Source: Streptomyces sp. McG3 (GTDB taxonomy: Bacteria > Actinomycetota > Actinomycetes > Streptomycetales > Streptomycetaceae). Taken from it: a DNA stretch of 35,906 nucleotides. Of this stretch, positions 26,731 to 35,906 are shown piece after piece. The position numbers and the translations under genes are program-made. The notes below the pieces were generated by a model. It did no database searches. It saw only the letters and a list, made by a program, of their open reading frames with translations, and was not told the origin of the DNA. Location of the stretch: positions 1-35,906 of the forward strand of contig NZ_JAAXYC010000050.1 in NCBI RefSeq assembly GCF_018619185.1, written 5' to 3'. Within the stretch, counting starts at the first letter, position 1, and every line of letters starts with the position of its first letter.

Positions 26731-27489
26731 GTGTCGGACCAGCCGCGCCCCCGCGCCTCTCTCCGTACCGCCGTGGTCTGGGAGGTCCTCAAGGACGCTC
26801 TGGACCGTCAGGTCAAGGCGACCGGCAGGGACGCCCTGGATGTTCTCGACACCGGCGGCGGCACCGGCAACTTCGCCGTGCCCGCGGCCCGGCTCGGCCA
26901 CCGGGTCACCGTCGTCGACCCCAGCCCCAACGCGCTCTTCGCGCTGGAGCGCCGCGCGGCCGAGGCCGGGGTCGCCGACCGGGTCCGGGGAGTCCAGGGC
27001 GACATCCTCGGCCTGTTCGACGTCGTGGAGCGCGACGGCTTCGACGCGGTGCTCTGCCACGGCGTCCTGGAGTACGTCGACGAGCCCGCCGAGGGCGTCC
27101 GCAACGCGGTCGAGGCGCTGCGGCCCTCCGGCGCGCTCAGCCTGCTGGCCGCCGGCCTGGGCGGAGCCGTCCTGGCCCGCGCGCTCGCCGGTCACTTCAC
27201 AGAGGCCCGGCAGGCGCTCACCGACCCGGCGGGCCGTTGGGGCGAGGGGGACCCGGTGCCCCGCAGGTTCACCGCCGATCAGCTCTCCGACCTGGTCTCC
27301 TCGGCCGGTCTGGAGATCGCCGCGGTGCACGGGGTCCGAGTCTTCGCCGACCTCGTGCCGGGCGTCCTGGTGGACACCGAGCCCGGCGCCGTGGAGGCGC
27401 TCCTCAAGCTCGAAGCGGCCGTCGCCGAGCAGCCCGCGTTCCACTCCATCGCCACCCAGCTCCATGTTCTGGGCGAGAAGCACCGCTGA
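26731..27489 (+). CDS. SAM-dependent class I methyltransferase
   Basis: The 252-residue protein has a Rossmann-type methyltransferase fold. Motif I is LDTGGGTGNFAVPAA and motif post-I is VTVVDPSPN (Asp binds the SAM ribose). FDAVLCHGVLEYVDEP gives motif II and LRPSGALSLLAAG motif III. The C-terminal half is helical with an acidic end. GTG at 26731 follows GAGGAG with nine bases of spacing. The substrate cannot be assigned. It lies between the HEPN gene and the DUF3040 gene and has no clear partner. Confidence 0.85.
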   Translation: MSDQPRPRASLRTAVVWEVLKDALDRQVKATGRDALDVLDTGGGTGNFAVPAARLGHRVTVVDPSPNALFALERRAAEAGVADRVRGVQGDILGLFDVVERDGFDAVLCHGVLEYVDEPAEGVRNAVEALRPSGALSLLAAGLGGAVLARALAGHFTEARQALTDPAGRWGEGDPVPRRFTADQLSDLVSSAGLEIAAVHGVRVFADLVPGVLVDTEPGAVEALLKLEAAVAEQPAFHSIATQLHVLGEKHR

Positions 27490-27736
27490 TCAGCAACGCA
27501 GCTGCGGACGGACTGGGACTCAGGACCCCCGTACCGGGCGTACGCCCCGTATGATCGGGTGACACCATCCGGCATGGCGGATCGGTCGTCGGGGAATCTA
27601 CGCCTCAACAGCCGAGCCGACATAGCGGTCCGGACTGGCTGAGCGCTAGAGGGCGGGTTTCACGGGGGCGAATCCCTGCCTATCCTGGAAGGGCCGCATA
27701 CCGGTCGCCCCCGCGGCCGACGACGAGGAGGATCCC

Positions 27737-28141
27737 GTGCCGCTCTCGGAGCACGAGCAGCGCATGCTCGAGCAGATGGAGCGAGCGCTGTACGCCGAAG
27801 ATCCCAAGTTCGCGACAGCGCTCGAGGGAAGCGGACTGCGTACGTATACCCGGAAAAGGGTCTATCAGGCGGTCGCTGGCTTCCTGGTGGGTATCGCGCT
27901 CCTCATGGCCGGAATGGTCGCCCAGCAGATCTGGATCAGCGTGGTGGGGTTCCTCGTCATGCTCGGCTGTGCCGTGCTCGCGGTCACCGGATGGCGCAAG
28001 GCGCCCAAGCCCGGTGAACAACAGCCGGCTGCCGCAGGCAGCGGGGACAGCGGCGCGAGCCGCCGACCGAGACAACGCCGGTCGATGATGAACCGCATCG
28101 AGCAGCGGTGGCAGCGCCGCCGCGACGAACAGGGCCAGTAG
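27737..28141 (+). CDS. DUF3040 membrane protein
   Basis: This 134-residue protein begins with the DUF3040 signature MPLSEHEQRMLEQMERALYAEDP. Two membrane helices follow (about residues 43-61 and 67-85). The C terminus is Arg- and Gln-rich and cytoplasmic. M. tuberculosis has a DUF3040 protein, Rv2169c, just outside its dcw cluster, so the location is conserved. GTG at 27737 lies five bases after GAGGAGG. A possible promoter (TATCCT at 27681-27686) precedes it. Its function is unknown; a role at the membrane near division genes is speculative. Confidence 0.88.
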   Translation: MPLSEHEQRMLEQMERALYAEDPKFATALEGSGLRTYTRKRVYQAVAGFLVGIALLMAGMVAQQIWISVVGFLVMLGCAVLAVTGWRKAPKPGEQQPAAAGSGDSGASRRPRQRRSMMNRIEQRWQRRRDEQGQ

Positions 28142-28145
28142 ACGC

Positions 28146-28175
28146 CTCGGCCCTGTTCTTCTTCACAGGGCCGAG
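28146..28175 (+). terminator. Hairpin 1 after DUF3040
   Basis: CTCGGCCCTGT (28146-28156) pairs perfectly with ACAGGGCCGAG (28165-28175) over the loop TCTTCTTC, four bases after the stop codon. Confidence 0.88.
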
Positions 28176-28203
28176 CACGGGCACGACGTACGACACCGAT
28201 GGG

Positions 28204-28238
28204 TGAGGGGTGGCCGCATTTTCCGCGGCCGCCCCTCA
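28204..28238. terminator. Hairpin 2 between DUF3040 and transglutaminase
   Basis: TGAGGGGTGGCCGC (28204-28217) pairs with GCGGCCGCCCCTCA (28225-28238) over the loop ATTTTCC, with a single G-U pair. It is the second of three strong hairpins in this convergent gap. Confidence 0.8.
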
Positions 28239-28329
28239 GCCGTTGCCCGACGGTGCCCCTTGAGCCGCTGCCCACGGTGCGCCCTGCCCGACCGCGCCGT
28301 CGGCCGTGGCGCCGTTGCCCGACAGCGCT

Positions 28330-28374
28330 GAGCCTGCGGTCCCGGCCCCTTCCCGGGGCCGGGACCGCAGGCTC
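28330..28374 (-). terminator. Hairpin 3, 20-bp perfect stem, before the transglutaminase end
   Basis: Positions 28330-28349 pair without a mismatch with 28355-28374 over the loop TTCCC. GACA/TGTC just outside can extend it. It lies 25 bases past the transglutaminase stop and should work in both directions. Confidence 0.88.
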
Positions 28375-28399
28375 TGTCGTGCGTCGGCCCCCGACCGCC

Positions 28400-30817
28400 T
28401 CAGCCGTGCTGACGCGTCAGGCGGCGCAGCCGGGCCGTCCAGCGACCGGCTCCCCGGCGGCCCGCCCATCGCTCACCGAGCGCCGTCCGGCGCTCGGTGA
28501 GGGCCCACACCACCCGGACGGACGATCGGGGCAGGAGCGCTGCCCGCAGCCGGGTCCCGCGGTCGGCCGATGCCCGCAGACCCGTCCGTACCGCCGACAC
28601 GTCCTCGGCCAGTCCAGACGCGGGGCGCGGCTCGGGGGCGTACAGCACCTGCTCCACCGAGCTCGCGATCCGGTGCACCGCCTCGGCCGCGGTGGTGTCG
28701 AGGCGGCCCAGCCGCACGATCCTGGCCGCCGCCTTCCGGGGCGTCAGCGACCCGTCCGGCGCGATGCCGTGGTCCCAGGCCGTGTCGGTGAGCTCCCGCC
28801 AGGCGGCCAGCGTCCGCGCGGCGGCGTCCGCGGGCGTCCGGCCCCCGGAGCCCATCCGGCGGTTCCGCGTCCGGGTCCGCCACAGCAGCGGTGACAACGG
28901 CAGGACCAGCACCAGGACCGCGGCGAGGATCACCAGCAGCACCGTCCCGGCCGGGGTGCCCCGGTCGGTCGGCAGCGCGGCTCCCGGCTCCTGCGAGGGA
29001 CCGCACCCGCCTTCCTGACGCAACTGCGGCGGGCAGCTGTCGTCGGCGGAGGGCGCCGCGGACGGCTCGTCGGAGGTGTCCGCGGAGGGCTCGGCGACGT
29101 CGCTCGCACTGTCCGTGGGCACCTCGGGGCGGGTCCACGAGGGCGTGCTGCCGCGGCTCGGGGTGGGCTCGAACCGGGTCCAGCCGACCCCCTCGAAATA
29201 CAGCTCGGGCCAGGCGTGCGCGTCGCGCAGCCCGACCGAGACCGCTCCGTCCGCCTTCATGGTCCCCGGGGTGAAGCCCACCGCCACCCGGGCCGGGATG
29301 CCCAGCGTCCGGGCCATCGCGGCCATCGAGAACGAGAAGTGGACGCAGAAGCCCTCCTTGTCGCGCAGGAACCGGGCGATGGCGGACGACCCCGTCCCCG
29401 AGGTGACCGTCGTGTCGTACGTGAAGCCGCCGTCGGACGCGAACCAGTCCTGGAGCTTCACGGCCTGCTCGTACGCGTTGGACGCGCCTTCGGTGACCTG
29501 CTCGGCGGTCTCGGCGACCACCTTCGGCAGGGAGCCGGGAACCTGGGTGTACTCGCGGACCAGCTCCTGGGGCGGCGACCCCGCGGCCGCGAGCTGGTCC
29601 GCCGTGGGTTCGACGACCAGACTGCCGACCTCGTAACTCGCGCCGCGCGTGGTCTGCCCGTCGTCGCCGACCAGGGTGCGGCCCTCGGGCTCGTACCGCC
29701 AGCGGCCGCCGACGCGGACCTCGCTGGCCGGGTAGGGGAGCGGCAGATAGGTCTGCTGGTAGGAGCCCGATGCGGAGATGTTCGTCCGGACCTCGGTGAC
29801 GGAGACGTCCCTGCCGAGACCGGTGGGCTGCGGGAGGCGGTCGGGAACGTCCGTCAGCCGGCGGGTGGAGGAACGCCACTCGCTGCCGTTGAACTCGTCC
29901 AGGGCCAGGATCCGGAGGTAGAGACTCTGCGGGTCCTCGATGTTGCTGCGGTACGTCATCACCTCCCGGTTGTCCGGCTGGTTGAGGTTGTTCTGCAGCG
30001 AGACCAGCGGATTCACCGCGGAGATGGTGCCGCCGCCGCTGCCCCTGCCGGTTCCCGGGCCGTCGCCGCCCAGCAGGCCGCTGTCCAGGGCGGGCAGCGC
30101 CAGGGGGGCCACCAGGGCGATGCCGAGCGCGAACACACCGATCCGCCGCCCGGTCCGGACGGGGGAGGAGCCGCCGCTCACCCCGGCCAGCCCGTCGGCC
30201 AGCCCGCCCGAATTCCGCGTGGCGCCACCGAAGACGCGGCCCCACTGGGAGAGCCGGTCCCGGCCCTCCGCCAGCAGGAGCAGCAGATAGCCGGACGCCG
30301 CCAGCAGGAACCACAGCCAGCTCGCTCCGCCGTCGGAGAGACCGGCCGCGACCGAATACAGGGCGAGGAGGGGCAGTCCGGCGGGGGCCGCGCTGCGGAA
30401 GGTGACCGCCAGGGCGTCCACGGCGAGACCGATCAGGAGCACCCCGCCGACCACCATCAGCTTGATGCCGTCGGTCATCGGGGCCGGGATGGCGTACGTG
30501 CCGACGTCCTCCCCGCCCGCCACCAGCAGCTCACCGAGCCGCATGAGGGCCCCCGGCCCGGGCACCACCCCGAACAGGGCGTGGTCCCGGACGAACACCA
30601 GCGTCAGCAGCAGCAGGGTGACCAGCGTCTGGACGCCGATGGTCAGCGTCCTCGCCAGCGGCACCCGGCGCGCGAGGGCGCCCACCCCGCTCTGGACGCC
30701 GAGCAGCACCGCCGCCTGCACCAGCCAGCCGACCCCCTCCACCAGCGGGATCAGCGCCCCCGCCGCCAGCAGTGTCGCCGCATAGGCGCACAGCGCCAGC
30801 CTGGCCCGCCCGCTCAT
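28400..30817 (-). CDS. DUF3488 / transglutaminase-like membrane protein
   Basis: This 805-residue protein has about seven N-terminal membrane helices and a large outer transglutaminase domain. One further helix follows near residue 620 (GTVLLVILAAVLVLVLPLSPLLW), then a cytoplasmic C-terminal DUF4129-type region. The catalytic Cys is C491 (GFCVHFS) and the His is H534 (DAHAWPE); the third triad position is Glu550 (RFEPTP) in place of Asp, as is common in this branch. The linker is rich in Ser, Asp and Glu. The start at 30817 overlaps the DUF58 stop and follows GGGGAG. Such proteins occur with MoxR and DUF58 partners; the substrate, perhaps an envelope protein, is unknown. Confidence 0.9.
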   Translation of the reverse strand: MSGRARLALCAYAATLLAAGALIPLVEGVGWLVQAAVLLGVQSGVGALARRVPLARTLTIGVQTLVTLLLLTLVFVRDHALFGVVPGPGALMRLGELLVAGGEDVGTYAIPAPMTDGIKLMVVGGVLLIGLAVDALAVTFRSAAPAGLPLLALYSVAAGLSDGGASWLWFLLAASGYLLLLLAEGRDRLSQWGRVFGGATRNSGGLADGLAGVSGGSSPVRTGRRIGVFALGIALVAPLALPALDSGLLGGDGPGTGRGSGGGTISAVNPLVSLQNNLNQPDNREVMTYRSNIEDPQSLYLRILALDEFNGSEWRSSTRRLTDVPDRLPQPTGLGRDVSVTEVRTNISASGSYQQTYLPLPYPASEVRVGGRWRYEPEGRTLVGDDGQTTRGASYEVGSLVVEPTADQLAAAGSPPQELVREYTQVPGSLPKVVAETAEQVTEGASNAYEQAVKLQDWFASDGGFTYDTTVTSGTGSSAIARFLRDKEGFCVHFSFSMAAMARTLGIPARVAVGFTPGTMKADGAVSVGLRDAHAWPELYFEGVGWTRFEPTPSRGSTPSWTRPEVPTDSASDVAEPSADTSDEPSAAPSADDSCPPQLRQEGGCGPSQEPGAALPTDRGTPAGTVLLVILAAVLVLVLPLSPLLWRTRTRNRRMGSGGRTPADAAARTLAAWRELTDTAWDHGIAPDGSLTPRKAAARIVRLGRLDTTAAEAVHRIASSVEQVLYAPEPRPASGLAEDVSAVRTGLRASADRGTRLRAALLPRSSVRVVWALTERRTALGERWAGRRGAGRWTARLRRLTRQHG

Positions 30818-32180
30818 GACCATCTCCCCGTGAAACCTGTCGCGCCGCCGCTCGTGCCCGACGGCGAATCCGTGCGCATCCCGCCCGCCAGCTGCCACAG
30901 TGCGGGCAGTTCGGCCCCCGGCTCCACGGGCACCGCGATCCAGCCCGACTCGCGCAGCCGCCGCAGCCGCTCCTCGGCCCGCCCCGCGTCGTCCTCGTCG
31001 CCGGCCCAGGCGGCGCTGTCCAGGACGAAGGCGACCCCCGCCCCGGCCCGCTGCCGCATCCGGGCCGCGACCGCGGCCTGTTCCTCGTCCAGATCGCCGA
31101 AGAAGGCGATGAGCAGTCCCTCGTTGCCGCCGCGCAGCACGTCGTGGGCGCGCGAGAGGCCCCCGCCGTCGGAATGGCCGACCACCGCGAGCGTGTCGAG
31201 CATCAGGCCCGCCGAGTCCGCGGACTCCTGGGTCGAGCCCGCGAAACCGCCCGACCCCTCGCCGGGCACCGCGTTCCCGTCGTCCGTGAGCAGCCGTACG
31301 GCGAAGCCGTGCTCCAGCATGTGCACGAGCGCCGAGGCCGCCCCGGAGACCGCCCATTCGAAGGCCGAGTCGGGCCCGGCGCCCTGGTAGCCGATCCCCC
31401 GGGTGTCCAGCAGGACCGTGCACCTGGCCCGCTGCGGCTGTTCCTCACGGCGCACCATCAGCTCGCCGTGGCGGGCGGTGGAGCGCCAGTGGACCCGGCG
31501 CAGATCGTCGCCGTGCCGGTAGCCGCGCGGAATGATGTCGTCCTCACCGGCCAGCGCGAGGGACCGCTGCCGCCCGTCGCCGTATCCGGAGGCCTCGCCC
31601 GCCAGCCGCAGTACGGGCAGCGGCACCGTGCGCGGGATGACGACGAGGGTGTCGTACGCGCTGAAGGAGCGGGTCAGCTCGCACATCCCGAACGGGTCGC
31701 TGAGCCGCAGCTGCAACGGGCCCAGGGGATAGCGTCCGCGCAGGTCGGAGCGGACCCGGTAGGACACCTCGCGCCGTCCGCCCGCCTCCACCCGGTCCAG
31801 GACGAAGCGGGGGCGCGGGCCGAGGACGTACGGAACACGGTCCTGGAGCATCAGCAGTCCGGTGGGCAGCCGGGAGACGTTCTCCATCCGCAGGTGCACC
31901 CGGGCCTCGGCGCCCGCGGGCACGCGCGACGGTGAGAGCCGCCGGGTGCCCGTCACCCGGTAGCGGGTGCGGTAGAGCACGGTCACGCAGACCAGGGGCA
32001 GCACGGCCAGCAGCAGTCCGACCCGCAGCAGATCGCCCTGGCCCAGGACGTACGCGCAGACGGCGGCGGCGAGACCGGCGGCCAGGAACGAGCGTCCCCG
32101 GGTGGTCAGTCCCCCCAGGGCCGCCCGGAGGCCGCCCTTCCTGTCACCGTCCTCCACGGCGCCGGGCTCGCCGGCCGCCA

Positions 32181-32181
<1 letters not shown>
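30814..32181 (-). CDS. DUF58 protein, middle gene of the MoxR operon
   Basis: This 455-residue protein has two N-terminal membrane helices (AAGLAAAVCAYVLG and LLLAVLPLVCVTVLY). An outer beta-rich part follows (VHLRMENVSRLPTGLLML). The DUF58 core has GEDDIIPRGYRHGDDLRRVHWRS, and there is a von Willebrand-like region (VLLDTRGI, AFFGDLDEEQ). The ATG at 32181 overlaps the moxR stop by one base; a GTG at 32184 would give a GTGA overlap and is equally possible. It overlaps the next gene as well, so the three proteins are probably made together. DUF58 proteins are seen with MoxR ATPases and transglutaminases; the biochemical role is unknown. Confidence 0.88.
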
Positions 32182-33236
<1,055 letters not shown>

Positions 33237-33487
33237 CCGGCCCTCCTCGGCCCTTTTGCGCAGGGGCCGTCGCGCGTACCCGCGCGGCCCACCCCGAAAA
33301 ATCGGGACACTCCTCCGGAAGACCCGGGGATGTCACACCCGCATTCTTGTTGCCGTTACCGCTTCGTGTCACTCGCCTGTGGATAAGTGGGTGTGAAATG
33401 TCAGCGTCTGTCGCGATTTTGCACCGCGATGCGCGGTGAATGAGTGCGGGAGGTACGGCGGAGGGCCGGGGAGCGAGGTGAGTGCGT
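33237..33487. other. Non-coding gap before moxR with an inverted repeat
   Basis: TCACACCC (33333-33340) and GGGTGTGA (33389-33396) are perfect inverted copies 48 bases apart. TGTCA recurs at 33331, 33367 and 33399. They lie about 95-160 bases before moxR, a plausible regulatory region. I cannot name a regulator. Confidence 0.4.
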
Positions 33488-34051
33488 TCAGGAAACGGAG
33501 TGGATCTCGCGCAGCAGACCGGTGGTCACGTCGAAGACGAACCCGCGCACGTCGTCGGTGTGGAGCAGGAACGGCGAGGTGCGCACCCGCTGCATCGACT
33601 GGCGCACGTCCTGGTCGGCGTCCGAGTAGGCCTCGACCGCCCAGACCGGACGCTGGCCCACCTCGCGCTCCAGCTCCTGCCGGAAGTCCTCGGTGAGGGA
33701 CTCCAGGCCGCAGTTGGTGTGGTGGATGAGGACCACGCTGCGGGTGCCGAGCGCCCGCTGGCTGATGGTCAGCGAGCGGATCACGTCGTCGGTGACCACG
33801 CCGCCCGCGTTACGGATGGTGTGGCAGTCGCCGAGCTCCAGGCCGAGCGCCGCGTGCAGGTCGAGACGGGCGTCCATGCAGGCGACCACGGCGACCTGGA
33901 GGACGGGGCGCGCGTCCATGCCCGGATCGCGGAAGTCCTTCGCGTACCCGGCGTTCAGTGCGACGAGCCGGTCGGTGACCTGGCCCCCCTCGCGGACCGC
34001 CGCAGCGGTGGACGTCACGGACTCGGCGGGGGAGTGAGCAGAAGTCGACAT
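33488..34051 (-). CDS. Beta-carbonic anhydrase
   Basis: This 187-residue zinc enzyme should interconvert CO2 and bicarbonate. Zinc ligands are Cys58 (VACMDAR), His111 and Cys114 (HHTNCG); the catalytic dyad is Asp60-Arg62. The 53-residue spacing from first Cys to His equals that of M. tuberculosis Rv1284, as I remember it. CHTIRNAGGV is the conserved substrate-channel motif. ATG at 34051 is chosen because the family begins near this point; TAACGT lies seven bases upstream, and no ribosome site is seen. An upstream start at 34141 would add 30 residues without family support. It is divergent from rsmH. Confidence 0.9.
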   Translation of the reverse strand: MSTSAHSPAESVTSTAAAVREGGQVTDRLVALNAGYAKDFRDPGMDARPVLQVAVVACMDARLDLHAALGLELGDCHTIRNAGGVVTDDVIRSLTISQRALGTRSVVLIHHTNCGLESLTEDFRQELEREVGQRPVWAVEAYSDADQDVRQSMQRVRTSPFLLHTDDVRGFVFDVTTGLLREIHSVS

Positions 34052-34479
34052 GGATACGACGTTAGCCTTCCCACCTGGCCCGGGCGTGCTGTGAGAGCGG
34101 ACAAAAAACGTCAACTCGGCTTGTTGTGAGCTAACCCACAAGACTCACAGGGATGCACCCGTTCGGGTGGGTTCGCCGCATCCGGACGGGTGGCGCGACT
34201 CGCTGCCCGGTTCGTTGATCGCGAATCGATCGAATGGCAGGGTGGACTAAAGTAACGCGAAGTCACCAACCGCCTCCCTACCCGCTGCCCCGACGCACCC
34301 CCTGCACCTCCTGCATATTCCGTATTTCCCCCGTGATGTGCGGCGTACGTGCGACCCGGCCCTCTCCCGCTCTCGGTCGGCCGACGCCTCTTCCCCGGCG
34401 CCGGCGGACCTCCCCTTCAGAGCGGGCGGGGACCAGGACGTACGTGCCGGCCGCGCGGGACAGAGCCTGAGAGGGCGCC
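34052..34479. other. 428-bp divergent region between carbonic anhydrase and rsmH
   Basis: No gene is seen here, and in particular no mraZ, which precedes rsmH in many bacteria. Inverted repeats include TGTGAG/CTCACA (34125-34149), CTTGT/ACAAG (34120-34142) as an alternative stem, and CACCCGTTCGGGTG (34156-34169). A likely -10 for rsmH is TAAAGT (34248-34253). That would leave a leader of about 220 bases. Confidence 0.5.
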
Positions 34480-35445
34480 TTGAGCCAGACCCGACACGTC
34501 CCCGTGATGCTCCAGAGGTGTCTGGACCTGTTGGCCCCGGCTCTCCAGGACCCGGCCCACCCGGAGCCCGTGGTCGTCGACTGCACCCTCGGCCTCGGCG
34601 GTCACAGCGAGGCGCTGCTCGCCTCCTTCCCCACCGCCCGGCTGATCGCCCTGGACCGCGACAAGGAGGCGCTCCGGCTCTCCGGTGAACGCCTCGCCCC
34701 CTACGGCGACCGCGCCACCCTCGTCCACGCGGTCTACGACGAGCTCCCCGATGTCCTCGCGCGGCTCGGGATCCCGAAGGTCCAGGGCGTGCTGTTCGAC
34801 CTCGGCGTCTCCTCCATGCAACTGGACGAGGCCGACCGCGGATTCGCCTACGCCCAGGACGCCCCGCTCGACATGCGGATGGACCAGAGCACGGGCATGG
34901 GCGCCGCCGAGGTGCTCAACACCTATCCGCCCGGCGAACTGGTCCGGATCCTGCGCGCGTACGGCGAGGAGAAGCAGGCCAAGCGGATCGTCTCCGCCGT
35001 CGTCCGCGAGCGCGAGAAGGAGCCGTTCAGCAACAGCGCCCGGCTCGTCGAGCTGATCCGCGACGCGCTGCCGCAGGCCGCCAAGCGCACCGGCGGCAAC
35101 CCCGCGAAGCGGACCTTCCAGGCTCTGCGCATCGAGGTCAACGGCGAGCTGAGCGTCCTGGAGCGGGCCATTCCGGCCGCCGTCCGGTGCCTCGACGTCG
35201 GCGGCCGCATCGCTGTGCTGTCCTACCACTCGCTGGAGGACCGGCTGGTCAAGCAGGTCTTCGCGGCCGGCGCCGCCAACACCGCGCCCCCCGGACTGCC
35301 CGTCGTCCCCGAGCGCTACCAGCCCCGGCTGAAGCAGCTCACCCGGGGCGCCGAGCTGCCCACCGAGGAGGAGGTCGCCGAGAACCGGCGCGCCGCCCCC
35401 GCCCGGCTGCGCGGCGCCCAGCGCATCCGCGCGGAGGAGCGATGA
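34480..35445 (+). CDS. rsmH: 16S rRNA (cytosine1402-N4)-methyltransferase
   Basis: RsmH (MraW) methylates C1402 of 16S rRNA at the ribosomal P site. The start region [13 protein letters not shown] is the normal family opening, SAM motif I is [11 protein letters not shown], and the middle holds [29 protein letters not shown] and [12 protein letters not shown] close the catalytic part. The TTG at 34480 has GAGAGGG (34469-34475) and gives 321 residues. It is the first gene of the dcw cluster here. Its stop overlaps the start of a micro-ORF. Confidence 0.96.
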   Translation: MSQTRHVPVMLQRCLDLLAPALQDPAHPEPVVVDCTLGLGGHSEALLASFPTARLIALDRDKEALRLSGERLAPYGDRATLVHAVYDELPDVLARLGIPKVQGVLFDLGVSSMQLDEADRGFAYAQDAPLDMRMDQSTGMGAAEVLNTYPPGELVRILRAYGEEKQAKRIVSAVVREREKEPFSNSARLVELIRDALPQAAKRTGGNPAKRTFQALRIEVNGELSVLERAIPAAVRCLDVGGRIAVLSYHSLEDRLVKQVFAAGAANTAPPGLPVVPERYQPRLKQLTRGAELPTEEEVAENRRAAPARLRGAQRIRAEER

Positions 35446-35510
35446 GCACCCGGCGTCGCCCGACGCGAAGCGGCCGCCCGGCGCCGGGCGGCAGGGGAGC
35501 CGTGCGGTGA
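35442..35510 (+). CDS. 22-codon ORF bridging rsmH and ftsL
   Basis: The ORF begins ATG at 35442 inside the rsmH stop (ATGA) and ends TGA at 35508-35510 inside the ftsL start (GTGA). GGAGG (35433-35437) lies upstream of it. The peptide is very basic and Arg/Gly/Pro-rich. It may pass ribosomes from rsmH to ftsL, so its role may be coupling and not the peptide. Translation is not shown; it could also be chance. Confidence 0.5.
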   Translation: MSTRRRPTRSGRPAPGGRGAVR

Positions 35511-35906
35511 GCAAACCGGCCGCACCGCTGAAGGGGCGGGCCGCCCGGCTCGCCCGGCTGATGCCGTCCACCGGGCCCAGCACCGCGGCCCGCACCCCCT
35601 TCGTGCTGCTGGTCGTCCTGCTCCTGGGCGGCGGGCTCATCGCCCTGCTCCTGCTGAACTCCGCGCTCAACGAAGGGTCGTTCAGGCTCAGCGAGCTGAA
35701 GCGGGACACCACCGAGCTCACCGACGAGCAACAGGCGCTCCAGCGCGACGTCGACAGCCGTTCCCAGCCCGACGCCCTGGAACGCCGCGCCCGGGAACTG
35801 GGCATGGTCCCCGGCGGCAGCCCCGCCTTCCTGAACCCCGACGGCACGGTCCGCGGCAACCCCACCGAGGCCACCGCCCCGCCGTCGCCGAGCCCCAGCC
35901 CCACGC
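35507..35906 (+). CDS. ftsL: Division protein FtsL-like, truncated by the window end
   Basis: This partial gene encodes a small bitopic protein that should act with FtsB and FtsQ at the septum. A basic N-terminal segment (GRAARLARL) is followed by one membrane helix (residues ~32-50, FVLLVVLLLGGGLIALLLL). A short coiled-coil follows (LSELKRDTTELTDEQQALQRDV) with the septum-protein motif LERRARELGMVPGGSPAFL. A Pro/Ser-rich tail runs off the window. GTG at 35507 lies seven bases after AGGGGAG. Sequence divergence in this family is high, so the name rests on position behind rsmH and on topology. Confidence 0.88.
   Translation, partial: MSKPAAPLKGRAARLARLMPSTGPSTAARTPFVLLVVLLLGGGLIALLLLNSALNEGSFRLSELKRDTTELTDEQQALQRDVDSRSQPDALERRARELGMVPGGSPAFLNPDGTVRGNPTEATAPPSPSPSPT

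Noticed and set aside
27652..27680. Hairpin with GGCGGGTTTC and GAATCCCTGCC that looks like a tRNA T-arm
   Set aside because: No acceptor, D or anticodon arms fit around it. It is at most a leader hairpin before the DUF3040 gene.
29216..31390. 724-codon plus-strand frame opposite the transglutaminase and DUF58 genes
   Set aside because: Its translation is Gln/Arg/Pro-rich without motifs, while both minus-strand genes have clear families and coupled starts.
33301..33400. GACAC and GTGTC words (33305, 33366) as possible WhiA sites before moxR
   Set aside because: Five-base words are expected by chance, and there is no other support.

Overview
The window is GC-rich, densely coded actinobacterial DNA and reads as chromosomal core from a Streptomyces species. 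Evidence for this includes GTG and TTG starts, leaderless-looking promoters, a fused anthranilate synthase behind a Trp-Trp-Trp leader, a DUF3040/MoxR/DUF58/transglutaminase block, and the beginning of the division and cell-wall (dcw) cluster (rsmH, ftsL) at the right edge. The gene set also matches, from memory, the M. tuberculosis region around aroG, pknL, Rv2175c, a PlsC-type acyltransferase and mraW. I see no phage, IS element, CRISPR array, tRNA/rRNA gene or obvious horizontally acquired island.

Layout. 0.2-4.1 kb: PlsC-type acyltransferase, a two-component pair resembling MacS/MacR, and a D-lactate dehydrogenase-type enzyme. 4.3-7.85 kb: aromatic amino acid entry, with the TrpE-TrpG fusion (minus strand, with trpL and attenuator) divergent from class II DAHP synthase. 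7.9-8.9 kb: iron storage and release, bfd (with an iron box) convergent with bfr. 9.0-12.5 kb: a sulfite-oxidase-like protein, endonuclease IV, and a PASTA-domain Ser/Thr kinase. 12.66-15.0 kb: the thiazole operon thiO-thiS-thiG behind a TPP riboswitch; thiE lies apart at 17.2 kb. 15.0-19.8 kb: a small conserved protein, an FAD reductase, an Rv2175c-type DNA-binding protein, thiE, metF, and a membrane protein with a Tyr/Gly/Pro-rich tail. 19.8-22.0 kb: a CrtI-like oxidoreductase and a DUF4126 membrane protein preceded by a MacR-like box. 22.4-25.9 kb: a self-contained operon of a degenerate ABC ATPase, a YhgE/Pip membrane protein and a TetR repressor, with a near-perfect operator. 26.0-28.1 kb: a HEPN-type protein, a SAM methyltransferase and a DUF3040 protein. 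28.4-33.2 kb: a coupled moxR-DUF58-transglutaminase operon. 33.5-35.9 kb: a beta-carbonic anhydrase divergent from rsmH, a bridging micro-ORF and ftsL (cut by the window end).

How it works together. Most of the window is housekeeping metabolism with visible local control: transcription attenuation for trp, a TPP riboswitch for thi, an iron box for bfd, and TetR and MacR operators. Signalling genes (MacRS-like pair, PASTA kinase, Rv2175c homologue) and cell-envelope genes (MoxR operon, YhgE operon, rsmH/ftsL) are mixed in, which suits a region linked to growth and envelope building. The best leads for something new are the YhgE operon with an ATPase that has lost its canonical catalytic residues, the solitary HEPN protein with an R-x4-H motif, the MacR-like site before DUF4126, and the micro-ORF that links rsmH to ftsL. 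I did not find an obviously new multi-gene system.
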